Of a stretch of 64,000 bases of DNA, positions 62,878-64,000 are shown one piece after another. The stretch's first letter is position 1. Each line of letters opens with the position of its first letter. Both the position numbers and the translations under genes were made by a program. This stretch comes from Fragilaria crotonensis. Lineage: Eukaryota; Bacillariophyta; Fragilariophyceae; Fragilariales; Fragilariaceae. The DNA is taken from the NCBI GenBank assembly GCA_022925895.1, contig JAKSYS010000213.1:1-64000 (forward strand). Direction: 5' to 3'. The notes under the pieces were generated by a model that ran no database searches, was not told the DNA's origin, and saw only the letters and a list, made by a program, of their open reading frames with translations.

Positions 62878-63999
62878 TCACTTAAATCCAAGTTCTGACT
62901 TGACCTTGAAGAAAAACATGGTGCTGTTCTTCAACCAAGGGAGCAAGTACTGTGTGTAGAATACACCTTTGACGTGAACAACGCCGCTCTTCGGGCCGGT
63001 CGTCGCCAAGTAGGGAGCAGGCGAAACGGGCACCACTTTCTTCAATTTGGATTCGGCGGTCAAAAGTCGGTGCTCGGCTAGGGCGTCCAATGTGACCTTG
63101 AGGTTCTTTGCTAGGGTTGGAGCAGCACTAAAGATTTGGGACGCCGCATTTGGTAGGTAGTTGCAACAGTCGCCAACCGCAAAGATCTTGCCACTCGTTC
63201 CTTCCACGCGTAAGAATGTATCAACCTTGATAAAACCCTTTTCGTCCAAGCTGGTGCTGAGATCGCTGTCCTTCAAAAAGTCGTTGATGGGCATAAAACC
63301 AACTGTCTTGATCACTTCTTCGGCATCGATCGCTTCACCGGTGGACAAGAGCACGAATTTGCCGTCCTTTAGAACGGCTTTATCGTTGAGAATTACTTTG
63401 ACTCCTAAACCTTCTAGCTTCTTTTGCACCATGGCGGCGGGTTTTTTGGTAAATTCTGGAATAAGATGTTCGCCACAGTGGACTAACGTAACACGCGTTG
63501 GAGTCCCTGCAAGCTTGGAGTAGTATGCAATGTCTGCGGCAAGCTCACTTCCGATAAGTCCACCACCCACTACCAAAACGGATTCCGCCTTGACAAGCTT
63601 TTCACCGGTCTCCTTCATAACCTGACGACGACCTGCCAGAGATCCGTCGTGGTCAGGAACTCCACGTCCCATCGGCGCCCATTCAGAGTCAGCACCGGTA
63701 GCAACGAGACAGAGGTCAAAACCAATTACCTCTCCTCCTTTGAGAGTGGCGGCCTTCAAATCGAGCTTGGTGACAACATCTCTAATGTGAGTGACGTTGT
63801 TCTTCTCAAAGAAGTCCTTTAGCGAGTACAAAGAACCATCGGCCACCCAATCCTCAAAAGGAGATCGAAAGGAAGCCCAAACAATCTCAAAGAAGTCCTT
63901 CGGCTCAACCACGGTGATTTCGACATCCTTGTCAAGCTTGCGAAGATTAACAATGGCCGCAAGACCACCTGTGCCTCCACCAATAACTAACAGCTTCAT
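62878..63999 (-). CDS. FSP1/AIFM2-like NAD(P)H flavin oxidoreductase
   Basis: The ATG at 63999-63997 gives 373 residues; the start is one base from the window edge, so an upstream exon cannot be excluded. The FAD site is GGGTGGLAA at the N-terminus, the NAD(P)H site is VVGGGLIGSELAA near 145, and FAVGDCCNY near 275 is the second FAD motif. LCLVATGADS is the ATG motif of the two-dinucleotide-binding fold. Length and order match the AIF-like/FSP1 (AMID) group, membrane-associated quinone reductases, and plant homologues. No transit peptide is evident, and no N-terminal myristoylation Gly is present at position 2. Exact subfamily is inferred. Confidence 0.88.
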   Translation of the reverse strand: MKLLVIGGGTGGLAAIVNLRKLDKDVEITVVEPKDFFEIVWASFRSPFEDWVADGSLYSLKDFFEKNNVTHIRDVVTKLDLKAATLKGGEVIGFDLCLVATGADSEWAPMGRGVPDHDGSLAGRRQVMKETGEKLVKAESVLVVGGGLIGSELAADIAYYSKLAGTPTRVTLVHCGEHLIPEFTKKPAAMVQKKLEGLGVKVILNDKAVLKDGKFVLLSTGEAIDAEEVIKTVGFMPINDFLKDSDLSTSLDEKGFIKVDTFLRVEGTSGKIFAVGDCCNYLPNAASQIFSAAPTLAKNLKVTLDALAEHRLLTAESKLKKVVPVSPAPYLATTGPKSGVVHVKGVFYTQYLLPWLKNSTMFFFKVKSELGFK

Positions 64000-64000
64000 T

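Noticed and set aside
1-64000. CRISPR arrays, tRNA and rRNA genes
   Set aside because: No regular spacer-repeat array and no tRNA or rRNA signature was noticed on reading; a tRNA scan could still find one.

Overview
The window reads as nuclear DNA of a eukaryotic microalga, most likely a raphid pennate diatom. This is an inference from the gene set: a COPII/ERGIC-type PDI fused to ERV domains, paired bacterial-type bestrophins, compact genes with a few short GT-AG introns (73, 77, 79, 114 and 309 nt), a Ty1/copia element of the kind common in diatoms, and intergenic tracts packed with GTAC. No marker that fixes the species was seen. It is not prokaryotic: no operons or ribosome-binding sites decide the starts.

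Left third (about 1-18.5 kb): a decayed transposon island. It holds a broken low-complexity gene on the minus strand (286-1322), a field of short interspersed repeats (2685-3200), a multiply frameshifted plus-strand gene ending in a 155-158 bp tandem-repeat array (3718-7108), a minus-strand Plavaka-like (CACTA/CMC) transposase with at least three frame breaks (7349-10955), and a plus-strand Ty1/copia element with gag, protease, integrase, reverse transcriptase and RNase H still recognisable but in many frames (11194-17399).

Middle (18.5-34.9 kb): two host genes (a PDI-C/ERV protein with one intron and a small membrane protein), then a second transposon block. A long LINE-type retrotransposon on the minus strand (21811 to about 31050) has an intact 2010-residue ORF2 whose ATG overlaps the ORF1 stop as ATGA. 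It abuts a truncated MULE transposon whose protein begins with a Ulp1-like protease. A frameshifted glycosyltransferase-like gene follows.

Right half (35-64 kb): a gene-dense housekeeping region with little transposon DNA: coiled-coil protein, TruA-type pseudouridine synthase, CDC5/CEF1 splicing factor, ceramide synthase, membrane-anchored PPAT-like protein, a head-to-head bestrophin pair, a three-domain FSH1-RWD-Obg-like GTPase fusion, a six-bromodomain protein, an SDR oxidoreductase, a helical-repeat-like protein, a secreted serine carboxypeptidase, a small WW-like protein and an FSP1/AIFM2-like flavoprotein. Neighbouring genes are mostly unrelated in function. Gaps between them carry GTAC-rich tracts, and one also carries a 5'-truncated relic of the LINE's 3' end.

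Most worth a second look: the FSH1-RWD-GTPase fusion, the six-bromodomain protein with two altered acetyl-lysine pockets, the bestrophin pair with one intron gained or lost, the ATGA-coupled LINE, the protease-first MULE, and the GTAC tracts.
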